Source: Chloroflexota bacterium (GTDB lineage Bacteria > Chloroflexota > Anaerolineae > Anaerolineales > Villigracilaceae). Taken from it: a stretch of DNA of 64,000 nt. The number at the start of each line of letters is the position of its first letter. The first letter of the stretch is position 1. Of the stretch, positions 14,753-22,955 are shown in pieces. The stretch covers positions 59,591-123,590 of the forward strand of contig JACRBL010000004.1 in the NCBI GenBank assembly GCA_016234485.1, read 5' to 3'. A program made the position numbers and the translations under genes. The notes beneath the pieces were generated by a model that was given only the letters and a program-made list of their open reading frames with translations, was not told the origin of the DNA and searched no databases.

Positions 14753-15010
14753 ATGAACGAAATGAAATGGGCAAAACTCACCGAAGTCTACGGGCGCATG
14801 GACGCCGAGTTGATCGAAAGTTATCTCGAAGCGCATGGCATTGACGTGGAATTGTTTCAGGAAGCGGTGGGGCATCACATTTATCCCACCACGATTGACG
14901 GGATGGGAAGAGTGCAGATTTTTGTGGAAAAAGAAAATTTGCATGAAGCCAGAAAAATGATCAAACGATTCAACGAAGAGACCGAAACGGAAATTTCTGA
15001 CGAGGAGTGA
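14753..15010 (+). CDS. DUF2007-type small putative signal-transducing protein (copy 2)
   Basis: The 85-residue protein shares the plan of the preceding one: ELIESYLEAHGIDVELFQEA then VQIFVEKENLHEARKMIKRF and an acidic tail. Copy 1 and copy 2 are diverged tandem duplicates. GGAGG precedes the ATG by 5 bases. The acyl-CoA dehydrogenase starts 3 bp after its stop, so these genes are co-translated. No known function. Confidence 0.75.
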   Translation: MNEMKWAKLTEVYGRMDAELIESYLEAHGIDVELFQEAVGHHIYPTTIDGMGRVQIFVEKENLHEARKMIKRFNEETETEISDEE

Positions 15011-15013
15011 GAG

Positions 15014-16162
15014 ATGGATTTCGACCTGAACGAAGAACAACGCATGTGGAAGAAAATTGTCCACGAGTTTGTGGCGGCCGAGTTGCAACCCAAGGCGCGC
15101 GAAGTGGACGAGACGGGCGAGTTCAACTGGCCTGCCGTCCGCAAGATGGGGCCGCTGGGTTTGCTCGGCTTGAGCGCGCCAGAAGAATTTGGCGGCGCGG
15201 GCGTGGACTCGATCAGCGCGATGATCGCCATCGAAGAGATCGGCTGGGCGTGCGGCTCCACCGCGCTGGCGATGGCCGCGCACAACGGCCTCGGCACCTC
15301 GCCCATCGTCAAATATGGGACGGACGAACTCAAGAAAAAATGGCTTCCGCTCGTTTCCAGCGGCAAAGGCAAACTCTCCGCGCTGGTGATGACCGAACCG
15401 CAGGCTGGCTCAGACTTGCAGGGCGGGATCACCTGCCGCGCCGAAAAATCGGGGGACGAGTGGATTCTGAACGGCGCGAAGATGTGGTGTACCAACGCGT
15501 CCATCGCAGAATACATCATCGTTGTCGCTCGCACCGACCGCGCGGGGGGTTCGCGCTCGCTGAGCATGATCCTCGTCCCGACCGACACGGAGGGGTTGCA
15601 CATCGCCCCGCCCGAAAAGAAGATGGGATTGCACGGCTCCCCCACCCACGCCATCACTTTCGAAAATGCGCGCGTCCCGCTCGGCAACCTGATCGGCGAG
15701 GAGGGACGCGGCCTGCAACAGACTCTCGCCACCCTCGACGGCGGGCGCATTTTCATCGGCGCGATCTCGCTGGGGCTGGCCGAGGCCGCGCTCGAAGCCG
15801 CGCTGACTTATGCCAAGGAACGCAAAGCCTTCGGCAAGCGCATCGCGGACCTCCAGGCGTTGCAATTTAAATTTGCCGACTCGGCGATGGAAATCGAACT
15901 GGCGCGCAACATGCTTTACAAAGCCGCGTGGTTGAAAGAACAGAAACGTCAGTTCACAAAAGAGGCGGCCATGGCAAAACTCTACGCCAGCGAAATGGCG
16001 GAACGCGTCTGCTACCACGCCATCCAAATCCACGGCGGATATGGCTACAGCCGCGAATATCCCGTGGAACGCATGTACCGCGACGCGCGCCTGATGACCA
16101 TCGGCGAAGGGACGAGTGAGATTCAACGGATGGTGATCGCGAGGGCGATGGTGGGGAGTTAG
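15014..16162 (+). CDS. Acyl-CoA dehydrogenase
   Basis: The 382-residue flavoprotein has the full acyl-CoA dehydrogenase fold: helical N-domain, beta domain with MTEPQAGSDLQG (FAD/substrate site, about residues 120-131) and WCTNAS, and C-domain with HGGYGYSREYPVERMYRD and IGEGTSEIQR. The glutamate of GEGTS (about residue 366) is the position of the catalytic base in short- and medium-chain members. It oxidises acyl-CoA to enoyl-CoA in the cytoplasm and passes electrons to ETF. Chain-length preference cannot be assigned. It is the last gene of the YwiC-DUF2007 operon. Confidence 0.92.
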   Translation: MDFDLNEEQRMWKKIVHEFVAAELQPKAREVDETGEFNWPAVRKMGPLGLLGLSAPEEFGGAGVDSISAMIAIEEIGWACGSTALAMAAHNGLGTSPIVKYGTDELKKKWLPLVSSGKGKLSALVMTEPQAGSDLQGGITCRAEKSGDEWILNGAKMWCTNASIAEYIIVVARTDRAGGSRSLSMILVPTDTEGLHIAPPEKKMGLHGSPTHAITFENARVPLGNLIGEEGRGLQQTLATLDGGRIFIGAISLGLAEAALEAALTYAKERKAFGKRIADLQALQFKFADSAMEIELARNMLYKAAWLKEQKRQFTKEAAMAKLYASEMAERVCYHAIQIHGGYGYSREYPVERMYRDARLMTIGEGTSEIQRMVIARAMVGS

Positions 16163-16200
16163 AGAGTAGAGATTGGTAATTGGAGATTGGTGAAATGAAA

Positions 16201-16235
16201 CGGCCTGACGGGTGATTACCGTCAGGCCGCTTTTT
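16201..16235 (+). terminator. Rho-independent terminator after acyl-CoA dehydrogenase
   Basis: A perfect 11-bp stem CGGCCTGACGG/CCGTCAGGCCG with a seven-base loop, then CTTTTTGC. Confidence 0.9.
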
Positions 16236-16297
16236 GCTTCATTGTTCGCGAGGAGTTGAACTGCTGACAAAACGAGGAACTTGTTTTTACACGACCA

Positions 16298-17155
16298 CTA
16301 CACAAAAAGCGGTTCCATTTTTAGACGCTCGGAGAGTTGACTCATTTGCTCGTCTGAGGGACGCGTTTCGAAGCGATGGGCGGCGTCGAGGATGCGCGGC
16401 AGGAGGTTGATGTCGCCTGCGGTGTTGAGGAAGGTCTGCTCGTTTCCAAGAATCCAATGGACGGCCAGATCAATATCGCCTTGCTCCTCCAGCGGACGAT
16501 ACCAGGTGGTGCGATTCTGGGTCACATCGTTCCACGGGGAGCGCGTCACGCCTTTGATAGTCTGAAGCGCCACGTTGCGTTCCTTGCAGAGCGCCGCGAG
16601 GTTGTTGAAGTTCTCGGCGTAAAGCGGATTTTGCATCATCACTTGGTTGTACGGAAGGAGCACAGAGTCGAAATCAAATTTCTCCAGCGAGCGCAAGTGG
16701 AAGCTCGGCACAGGCACGCCATGTCCCGTCACGCCGATGAAGCGGGTCAGTCCCTCCTCCCGCGCCTGCACGACCGCTTCGATCACGCCATCGGGCGCGA
16801 AGGCGGTCTGCCAATCGGCTTCTTCGTGCAACGCGTGGAGTTGGATCAGGTCCACTTGTGGCACGTGCAAAAGGTCCAGCGAGCGGCGGATCTGATCGTA
16901 GGCGGCGCGCTTCGTCCGTTCGCCCGTCTTCGTGGCGAGGAAAAATTGCTTGCCGTGACGTCGAATCCAATCGCCGAGCAGTTTCTCCGATTGCGCGTAA
17001 CTCGATGCCGTGTCCACGTGGTTGATGCCGTTTTGCAGGATCAGGTCCATCGTCGCGTCCACGTCGCGTTGCGGTGTCTCCCAAAACGCGGCCGCGCCGA
17101 AGATCGTCCGCACGCTTTGATGACCCGTCCGTCCAAAGGAAAGAGATGGAATCAT
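16298..17155 (-). CDS. Aldo/keto reductase
   Basis: The 285-residue protein is an AKR-type TIM barrel. Catalytic tetrad positions are visible: D and Y in HVDTASSYAQSE, K in LATKTGER and H in LIQLHALHE. It would reduce carbonyls with NAD(P)H in the cytoplasm. The ATG at 17155 is chosen because AGAGG lies 6 bases upstream; a TTG at 17179 would place this site inside the gene. Substrate unknown; transcribed alone. Confidence 0.88.
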   Translation of the reverse strand: MIPSLSFGRTGHQSVRTIFGAAAFWETPQRDVDATMDLILQNGINHVDTASSYAQSEKLLGDWIRRHGKQFFLATKTGERTKRAAYDQIRRSLDLLHVPQVDLIQLHALHEEADWQTAFAPDGVIEAVVQAREEGLTRFIGVTGHGVPVPSFHLRSLEKFDFDSVLLPYNQVMMQNPLYAENFNNLAALCKERNVALQTIKGVTRSPWNDVTQNRTTWYRPLEEQGDIDLAVHWILGNEQTFLNTAGDINLLPRILDAAHRFETRPSDEQMSQLSERLKMEPLFV

Positions 17156-17169
17156 ATTTGCCTCTTTTT

Positions 17170-17271
17170 GGCGATTCAAATCGCCTCAACGATTGCAAAG
17201 TCCACCTTCGTGGACTAACTCTGAGCCGACGAAGGTCGGCTTCGCAAGTTTGGTGCGACTTCCAGTCGCAC
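17170..17271. repeat. Cluster of four short perfect hairpins
   Basis: Four adjacent stem-loops: 17170-17185 (GGCGAT/ATCGCC), 17199-17216 (AGTCCAC/GTGGACT, loop CTTC), 17224-17241 (AGCCGAC/GTCGGCT, loop GAAG) and 17253-17271 (GTGCGACT/AGTCGCAC, loop TCC). The second and third are versions of the same unit in opposite orientation. Confidence 0.75.
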
Positions 17272-17468
17272 TACGGTTTCAGAGCCGTCTCTTCTGGCTT
17301 TGGCTTGGAACCGATCTCCACCAACTGCACCTGCACCTGGTAGCGCTTTCCGTTAAACTCCACCTTGCCCATGCCAAAATATCCCCGCGAGCCTGTCTTG
17401 AATGCTTTTTCAGGCGCGGCCAACATGGCAACCACCTTATCGTTTTCCTTGATTTCAATGGACAACAT
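17271..17468 (-). CDS. Small conserved-looking protein of unknown function
   Basis: A 65-residue protein, mostly beta-strand in character, with MLSIEIKENDKVVAMLAAPE at the start and GYFGMGKVEFNGKRYQVQVQ in the middle. An excellent AAGGAGATAAATT sequence precedes the ATG, which argues for a real gene. No family is recognised. Its stop codon lies in the last of the four hairpins. Confidence 0.65.
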   Translation of the reverse strand: MLSIEIKENDKVVAMLAAPEKAFKTGSRGYFGMGKVEFNGKRYQVQVQLVEIGSKPKPEETALKP

Positions 17469-17514
17469 AATTTATCTCCTTTCTTGTCTGGTGGGATTCT
17501 ACCATTGCATCGCC

Positions 17515-17556
17515 TCCCAAACACAAAGAGCCGCCCGTCGCGATGACAGGCGGCTC
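17515..17556 (-). terminator. Terminator downstream of acpP
   Basis: On the minus strand an 8-bp stem GAGCCGCC/GGCGGCTC (17549-17556 with 17528-17535) is followed by TTTGTGTTTG. Confidence 0.7.
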
Positions 17557-17581
17557 TACGTTATAATTCTTCCAACGATGG

Positions 17582-17821
17582 CTACTTGGTGTGGCTTTCG
17601 ATGTACGAGACCGCGTCGCCGACGGTGGTGATCTTCTGGGCGTCTTCGTCCGAGATTTCCATCTTGAACGTCTCTTCGAACTCCATGATGAGTTCCACGA
17701 GATCGAGCGAGTCCGCTCCCAGGTCCTCGCGGAAGCTGGCTTCAGGCGTCACTTTGGACGGGTCGTCAACGCCCAACAGGTCCACGATCACTTTTTTGAC
17801 ATCTTCAAATTTTGCAGACAT
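17582..17821 (-). CDS. acpP: Acyl carrier protein
   Basis: The 79-residue acidic protein is a typical acyl carrier protein with [17 protein letters not shown]; the serine of DSL (about residue 38) is the 4'-phosphopantetheine attachment site. It shuttles acyl chains in fatty-acid synthesis. GGAGGAA lies a few bases before the ATG. An extended -10 element (TGGTATAAT on the minus strand) lies upstream. It is not next to other fatty-acid synthesis genes here. Confidence 0.95.
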   Translation of the reverse strand: MSAKFEDVKKVIVDLLGVDDPSKVTPEASFREDLGADSLDLVELIMEFEETFKMEISDEDAQKITTVGDAVSYIESHTK

Positions 17822-17855
17822 GGTTCCTCCGAATGCATGAGTTGGTAATTTAGGC

Positions 17856-17874
17856 GGCTGGGATTATACCAGCC
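17856..17874 (-). promoter_or_regulatory. Extended -10 promoter of acpP inside an inverted repeat
   Basis: TGGTATAAT on the minus strand (17871-17863) is enclosed by GGCTGG (17856-17861) and CCAGCC (17869-17874). A repressor could bind over the -10 element. Confidence 0.5.
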
Positions 17875-17900
17875 CAATCATTGACAGGAAACACCCCCTT

Positions 17901-18932
17901 ATGAAAAAAGATACGGAACTGGTCAACCGAAAAGCCGACCACATTAAAATAAATTTAGAGCAGGATGTCCGCTCTGCGTTGACGACCGGCCTCGAGGACT
18001 TTTGCTTCGTCCACGAGGCTTTGCCTGAGTTGGACTTAAACCGCCTCGACGCGTCCCTGCGCTTATTCTCTCGACGTTTGGCCGCCCCCATCCTCGTCAG
18101 CTCGATGACGGGCGGGACAGAGGAAGCCGAAACCATCAACCTGCGCCTCGCGGAGGCCGCGCAGGAAGTGGGCGTGGCGATGGGAGTCGGGAGTCAACGC
18201 GCCGCGCTCGAACATCCCGAGCAGGCCGCCACATTCCAAGTCCGCCGCGTCGCGCCCGACATCCTGCTGTTCGCGAACCTCGGCGCCGTCCAACTCAACT
18301 ACGGCTACACGCTTGACCACTGCCGCCGCGCCGTGGACATGATCCAAGCCGACGCGCTCATCCTGCACCTCAACCCACTGCAAGAGGCCGTGCAAGCTGG
18401 CGGAGACTTGAACTTCGAGGGGCTGGCGAAAAAGATCGAAGAAGTATGCAAGAAGATGGACGTCCCCGTCATCGCCAAGGAAGTCGGCTGGGGCATCTCT
18501 GAACGGACGGCTAAACTGCTCGCGGATTGCGGCGTCGCGGCAATTGACGTGGCGGGCGCGGGCGGCACGAGTTGGTCACAGGTGGAAATGCACCGCGCGC
18601 CCGACGAGTTCACCCGTCAACTAGCCGCGACCTTCGTCGGCTGGGGCATCCCCACTGCCGCGTCCATCTTGAACGTGAAGCGGGCCGTCTCCGAAATGAC
18701 CGTCTTCGCCAGCGGCGGTCTCAAAGACGGACTCGACATTGCCAAGTGCGTGGCATTGGGCGCGACCCTCGGCGGCATGGCGGGACAATTCCTGAAAGCC
18801 GCGGCCATTTCCACCGAAAAAGCCGTGGAGATGATGAAGTTGACGAAGCGCCAGATCGAAGTTACCATGTTCGCGTGCGGCGCGGCAAATCTTGAAGAGA
18901 TGAAGAACGGAAAGTTAACAAGGCTACAATGA
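17901..18932 (+). CDS. fni: Type 2 isopentenyl-diphosphate delta-isomerase
   Basis: The 343-residue FMN/NADPH-dependent TIM-barrel enzyme interconverts isopentenyl and dimethylallyl diphosphate. Signature blocks are RKADHIKI near the start, [49 protein letters not shown] and [19 protein letters not shown]. It overlaps the following HAD gene by four bases. It heads a terpenoid neighbourhood and would balance the C5 pool for the polyprenyl synthase at 26602. Confidence 0.95.
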   Translation: MKKDTELVNRKADHIKINLEQDVRSALTTGLEDFCFVHEALPELDLNRLDASLRLFSRRLAAPILVSSMTGGTEEAETINLRLAEAAQEVGVAMGVGSQRAALEHPEQAATFQVRRVAPDILLFANLGAVQLNYGYTLDHCRRAVDMIQADALILHLNPLQEAVQAGGDLNFEGLAKKIEEVCKKMDVPVIAKEVGWGISERTAKLLADCGVAAIDVAGAGGTSWSQVEMHRAPDEFTRQLAATFVGWGIPTAASILNVKRAVSEMTVFASGGLKDGLDIAKCVALGATLGGMAGQFLKAAAISTEKAVEMMKLTKRQIEVTMFACGAANLEEMKNGKLTRLQ

Positions 18933-19540
18933 CCAACCCCATCCAAGCCATCATCTTCGACTTCGGCGGCGTCCTCATTGAATGGGACCCGCGCAACTTG
19001 TATCGTCAATGTTTCCAAACGCCCGAACAAATGGAACGCTTTCTGACGGACGTGAACTTCTCGCAATGGAATCTCCAATTTGACAAAGGCGTTCCATTTG
19101 CCGAAGGGATCGCTGAACTCTCGGCGCAATTCCCGCACTACGCCACATACATCCACGCCCTGGGAACGCGCTGGGAGGAGACCCTCGGCGACTCCATCCG
19201 CGGCGCCGTGGATATTTTGCGCGAACTCCAGCGGGCGGGCTATCCCCTGTATGCGCTCAGTAACTGGTCGGCAGAGACCTTCCCTATCGCGCGCCGCAAA
19301 TTCGATTTCTTCGATGCCTTCCGCGAGATCGTGCTTTCGGGTGAAGTCAAAATGATCAAACCTGAGCGCGGCATCTTTGAGTTAATGCTCCAAAAGATCG
19401 GACGCCCCGCGCACGAATGTCTCTTCATTGACGACGCGCAGGCAAATGTGGAGGCCGCGCGTGCGCTGGGAATAACATCCATCCTCTTTCATTCACCCGA
19501 CGAATTGGAGATGGATTTGAAGGCGCTGAAAATTTTATAG
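18929..19540 (+). CDS. HAD-superfamily hydrolase
   Basis: The 203-residue protein has HAD motif [11 protein letters not shown] (residues about 11-20), motif II SNWSAE, a lysine in [11 protein letters not shown] and motif [14 protein letters not shown]. This is the YihX/epoxide-hydrolase-N-like subgroup of phosphatases. In motif I the nucleophile D is kept but the usual second D is G (DFGG), as is common in this subgroup. It is translationally coupled to fni (ATGA overlap); a role in dephosphorylating a prenyl or sugar phosphate is possible but unproven. Confidence 0.85.
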   Translation: MTNPIQAIIFDFGGVLIEWDPRNLYRQCFQTPEQMERFLTDVNFSQWNLQFDKGVPFAEGIAELSAQFPHYATYIHALGTRWEETLGDSIRGAVDILRELQRAGYPLYALSNWSAETFPIARRKFDFFDAFREIVLSGEVKMIKPERGIFELMLQKIGRPAHECLFIDDAQANVEAARALGITSILFHSPDELEMDLKALKIL

Positions 19541-19557
19541 CGCGTAAATGCAAACCA

Positions 19558-20874
19558 TCATTCCTTCGCGAAAGAAAACCACAACCTTCCCACCAGAGTA
19601 GCATAAAACACAATTATGACGATCATGACCCAGGGCAGGTAAATCAGTGGGTCGGTCAACATGTACGAACCATCGTAGATAACGGCATCTCCAAATGCAA
19701 TGTAACTCAGCAAACGCCAGATATCCGCAAGCGCGTAAGGCAAAAAAATAATCCACAGGAAATTGATTAGCTTTTTGTTTTCCATCGTACCAACAAGATA
19801 AGCGAACACCGCAATGCCGAGCGAGAGTTCCCAGACCATGTCCAACCAGAGAAACGCCCCGAGGTAAAGGGCAAACCCAAGGTCAAGAGCGAGGCGGGGA
19901 ATTTCATCCCCGCGCTTATTCAATGGGCGAGTCAAAAAACGAATCGAAACCAATCCCAATGGAACAAGAAACAACATCTTGACCAGCGTTGCCGCCTTCA
20001 TCATCAAAGGCGAAACGCCAAAATAAAACATGATTGTTTGCAGGATGGAATGGTTGTATCCCAAAAACAGTTTATCAGGACCCCGCCAGGGGAAATCGCG
20101 GCTCAAGCGCGCAAGGAACCCGAAATAATCCGAGTATTGTTGAAGTCCATACTTCAGGCCGCCAGTCCATATCGTCGCGCTCGCAACCAAAAGATAAACT
20201 ACAATCGTCCCCGCCACAAGACGGAAGAAAAACCTGGTACGACCAAGCAACAATGGGAGCATGGCGGCAAAGGCCCAGTGCGGTTTGATGGGCAAAATAA
20301 TCACACCCAGCCAAAAAATCGCCCAGCCGAGTTTCTCCTGCAACACCGCGTCAATAAAAAGCGTGCCAACCAGCGCCATGATAATGTAAATGTTGAGATA
20401 TGCCACATCGTCCCAAAACCCGGTAAAGACGATCCAAAGCGGAAGCAAAACAGTCATGGCGCGTGAGGCGTTTGCAAATCCGCAACGTTTGAAAATTCTT
20501 GCCCACCAAATGTACATCAACGCATACGCCGCAACGTGAAACAGCGCATCTAACGGAATGAGCAACGGCAGGGGAAGCAACAAAACAGGCATGAACAATA
20601 AAGCAAAGGCAGGGGAATATGGATAATGCGTTTCGAGACGCTCAAGCGAACCCTTGAGATACAGGTCCTCACGCGCAGAAAAATTTTTGGCGGCATTCAC
20701 GTAGATATGCAAATCCGACGCCACCTGTCCTTCAGGCGCGCTCGCGGATGGCGAGGCCATGTCCGCAAGCAGAATGGCCTGCACGCCGATTCTCAACACC
20801 ACATAAACAAGCGCCGCGATCAGCAAGATGCGGAATGTTTTTGAATTTTTCCATCGCAACTTTAATTCATCCAT
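19558..20874 (-). CDS. GT87/DUF2029-like membrane glycosyltransferase
   Basis: The 438-residue polytopic protein has about ten membrane helices and, after the first helix, an extracytoplasmic loop with SDLHIYVNAAKNF and HYPYSPAFALLFMP, the pattern of GT87 (DUF2029) polyprenyl-phosphate-mannose-dependent transferases. The ATG at 20874 is preferred since GGAGG sits 7 bases upstream; longer starts read through it. It lies divergent from the GNAT-terpene operon. Such enzymes add sugars to lipids or glycans outside the membrane; acceptor unknown. Confidence 0.65.
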   Translation of the reverse strand: MDELKLRWKNSKTFRILLIAALVYVVLRIGVQAILLADMASPSASAPEGQVASDLHIYVNAAKNFSAREDLYLKGSLERLETHYPYSPAFALLFMPVLLLPLPLLIPLDALFHVAAYALMYIWWARIFKRCGFANASRAMTVLLPLWIVFTGFWDDVAYLNIYIIMALVGTLFIDAVLQEKLGWAIFWLGVIILPIKPHWAFAAMLPLLLGRTRFFFRLVAGTIVVYLLVASATIWTGGLKYGLQQYSDYFGFLARLSRDFPWRGPDKLFLGYNHSILQTIMFYFGVSPLMMKAATLVKMLFLVPLGLVSIRFLTRPLNKRGDEIPRLALDLGFALYLGAFLWLDMVWELSLGIAVFAYLVGTMENKKLINFLWIIFLPYALADIWRLLSYIAFGDAVIYDGSYMLTDPLIYLPWVMIVIIVFYATLVGRLWFSFAKE

Positions 20875-20981
20875 CGCGACCTCCATGAGAATGAGTAATG
20901 CAATTATCCTTTGAATGGCATACTTTAGCTTTGCAGTTTTGTTAATCAGATTACTGCAATGTAGCCGTAAAATTCGGAAAG

Positions 20982-20987
20982 TAAAAT
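20982..20987 (+). promoter_or_regulatory. TAAAAT -10-like element, six bases before a GTG start
   Basis: TAAAAT ends six bases before the GTG at 20994, the same spacing as at 13608 and 62232. It would give a leaderless transcript for the terpene operon. No good -35 is seen. Confidence 0.45.
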
Positions 20988-20993
20988 GGCTTC

Positions 20994-22040
20994 GTGACAA
21001 ACGCCAACGCTCCGAATCTTACCATTCGCATGGCGCACAGCATTAACGAGATCGATCGCGAAATTTGGGATCGCCTTTCCGCTGGCAGGCCTTTCCAGAG
21101 TCATCGCTGGTATCAATTTGGCGAGCGCGTGATGAGTGACTGCCAACCGATCTATGTGCTCGCGTATAAGGATGATGACCTGATAGGCCGCGCGGCCTTG
21201 TGGACGATTCGCAACGAACCGCTTCCTATCGGACCCGGAATCTGGCGCGCTCTATTTCAAGCGATTCTCCGCCGATGGCCTTTGCTTATCTGCCGTTCGC
21301 CGCTATCCAGCGCAACCGGGTTGATCCTGCCATCCGGGCAGTTGCATGATCAAGTGTTGACGGCATTAAGTCAGGCCGCATTAACAGAAAGCGCCCAAAG
21401 GCGTTGCCTGATGCTCCTGTTCGATTTCCTGGGCGAGAAAGAAAGCCAGAATTGGTCCAACGAGTTTCAACAGGTCAAAGTCCCCAATCCTGGCGCCGTC
21501 ATGCAGAATCGCTGGGCCAGCCTCGAGGAATATCTCACAAACAGAAATAAAAAAGACCGTCAGCATTACAAACGAACCCTGCGCGAAGCGGAAAAACTCA
21601 ATATTAGCCTTGAAAGATTCAGAACCGTGCCAGACGTGGACGCTGCGTTGGAATTAATCCGAAATATAGATCGTCGCCACGGCAACCCAACCAATCCATG
21701 GATGCGCAACCTGCTCGAAAACATGGAGATAATCGAAGGAACCTGGCTGGATGTGCGACAGGAAGGAAGACTCGTCGGCGGCGGCGCTATTTTCGAAGAC
21801 AACGACGCGCAGATGACAACCGCCCTCGGTCTTGCAGAAAATTCCCCGTATGTGTATTTGTTATTGACATACGCAAGCCTGGAGGAAGCCTTCAAAAAGA
21901 AAGTCCGACTCCTTCGCTGGGGAAGCGGAGCATACGAGGTGAAACAACAACTGGGTTTCGAGATGGAGTCGAATGAATATATTGTAATCGCAAGCGGCAA
22001 TCCATTTGTTCGAAAGATCAGCCAATGGCTGGCAGGATGA
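20994..22040 (+). CDS. FemAB/GNAT-like acyltransferase-fold protein
   Basis: The 348-residue protein starts with GTG. Its N-domain (RPFQSHRWYQFGERV, YVLAYKDDDLIGRAALW) and C-domain (YKRTLREAEKLNISLERF, then EGRLVGGGAIFEDNDAQMTT and a terminal RLLRWGSGAYEVKQQLGFE) follow the two-GNAT-domain plan of FemAB/BioF2-like proteins. These use acyl-CoA or aminoacyl-tRNA to acylate an amine. It is 10 bp upstream of the tuberculosinol-synthase-like gene, so it may decorate the terpenoid product, but the substrate cannot be read from sequence. Confidence 0.65.
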   Translation: MTNANAPNLTIRMAHSINEIDREIWDRLSAGRPFQSHRWYQFGERVMSDCQPIYVLAYKDDDLIGRAALWTIRNEPLPIGPGIWRALFQAILRRWPLLICRSPLSSATGLILPSGQLHDQVLTALSQAALTESAQRRCLMLLFDFLGEKESQNWSNEFQQVKVPNPGAVMQNRWASLEEYLTNRNKKDRQHYKRTLREAEKLNISLERFRTVPDVDAALELIRNIDRRHGNPTNPWMRNLLENMEIIEGTWLDVRQEGRLVGGGAIFEDNDAQMTTALGLAENSPYVYLLLTYASLEEAFKKKVRLLRWGSGAYEVKQQLGFEMESNEYIVIASGNPFVRKISQWLAG

Positions 22041-22050
22041 TAAAAGAATC

Positions 22051-22953
22051 ATGGACATTTCATTAGAAAAATTTCTCGGCTTGACCGCCAAAGAGGTTGC
22101 CGCGTTAATGCAGGCAACAGGCTCTAAAGTTTGCGTCTTTCCAATCAACAACACGCGCAGATGGTTCGTATTGGAACATGGCGCACAAAAATTTGACGAC
22201 CCGATTAAGGCCTATCTGGATATTTCAGGCAGGGAGCATATCCGCATTTACAAACTTTTATTCGATCATGGCCTCAATACGCTGATCAACCCTGTATTTG
22301 GCGAAGAACTTTTTCGACGCGGCGAGGATTACCTGAAAAGGGTCGCCGCCGACGGGCTGGAGCATCTGGTTTCCCACCCGGACTTCGTGGATTTTTACGA
22401 TGCATATCAAGTACGCGTGCATTTCTATGGCGATCACAGAAAAGTTTTGCATGGAACACCATACGAGTATTTATCAGCCAGATTCGAGGAAGCGGCCCGC
22501 CGCACCCAGCATCATAATAAATATCGTCTCTTCTTCGGCGTCTGCGGGACGGACGCGACAGAATCAGTCGCCAAATTTTCCGTTCAAAATTATAAGGAAA
22601 CAGGCGTCATCCCGAATCGAGACACCATCATCGCGGCATACTATGGCGAATTCGTGAGCCCTGCCGATCTTTTCATCAGTTCGGACAAATTCTGGGTGTT
22701 CGACTATCCCCTCCTGAGTTCAGGAGAGGAGGATCTGTATTTCATGGCCGTGCCTTCTCTGTATCTCACAGAAAAACAACTGCGAGAAATCTTGTACGAT
22801 CACCTGTACGCTCGAAAGGAAGATTATCCCGACTATGAGGGGATGTCTGCCGAAGACTTTGCCACAATGAAGTCGTTTTACAAAAAACATCGAGAAAAGA
22901 CCCTCGGCGTGGGCGAATTAATAAACAATATTTGGTATCCAGCGAGTATTTAA
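22051..22953 (+). CDS. Tuberculosinol/kolavelool-synthase-like protein (Rv3378c type, cis-prenyltransferase fold)
   Basis: The 300-residue protein resembles mycobacterial Rv3378c and Herpetosiphon kolavelool synthase, cis-prenyltransferase-fold enzymes that remove diphosphate from a bicyclic diterpenyl diphosphate. Supporting blocks are VCVFPINNTRRWFVLEHGA (residues 27-45), VHFYGDHRKVL, FFGVCGTDATESVA, YYGEFVSPADLFI and DYPLLSSGEEDLYF. The arginine pair of TRRW (36, 37) is kept, but the position of the family's catalytic aspartate (DGTRRW) is Asn33 here. The ATG at 22051 is chosen as the first in-frame ATG after the upstream stop; the class II cyclase starts 2 bp after its end. Together they predict a diterpene alcohol or a derivative. 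Confidence 0.8.
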   Translation: MDISLEKFLGLTAKEVAALMQATGSKVCVFPINNTRRWFVLEHGAQKFDDPIKAYLDISGREHIRIYKLLFDHGLNTLINPVFGEELFRRGEDYLKRVAADGLEHLVSHPDFVDFYDAYQVRVHFYGDHRKVLHGTPYEYLSARFEEAARRTQHHNKYRLFFGVCGTDATESVAKFSVQNYKETGVIPNRDTIIAAYYGEFVSPADLFISSDKFWVFDYPLLSSGEEDLYFMAVPSLYLTEKQLREILYDHLYARKEDYPDYEGMSAEDFATMKSFYKKHREKTLGVGELINNIWYPASI

Positions 22954-22955
22954 TC

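Noticed and set aside
22051..22953. Ordinary undecaprenyl diphosphate synthase
   Set aside because: The DGNRRWA motif is not present and several blocks match the Rv3378c-like group instead; the class II cyclase partner supports this.
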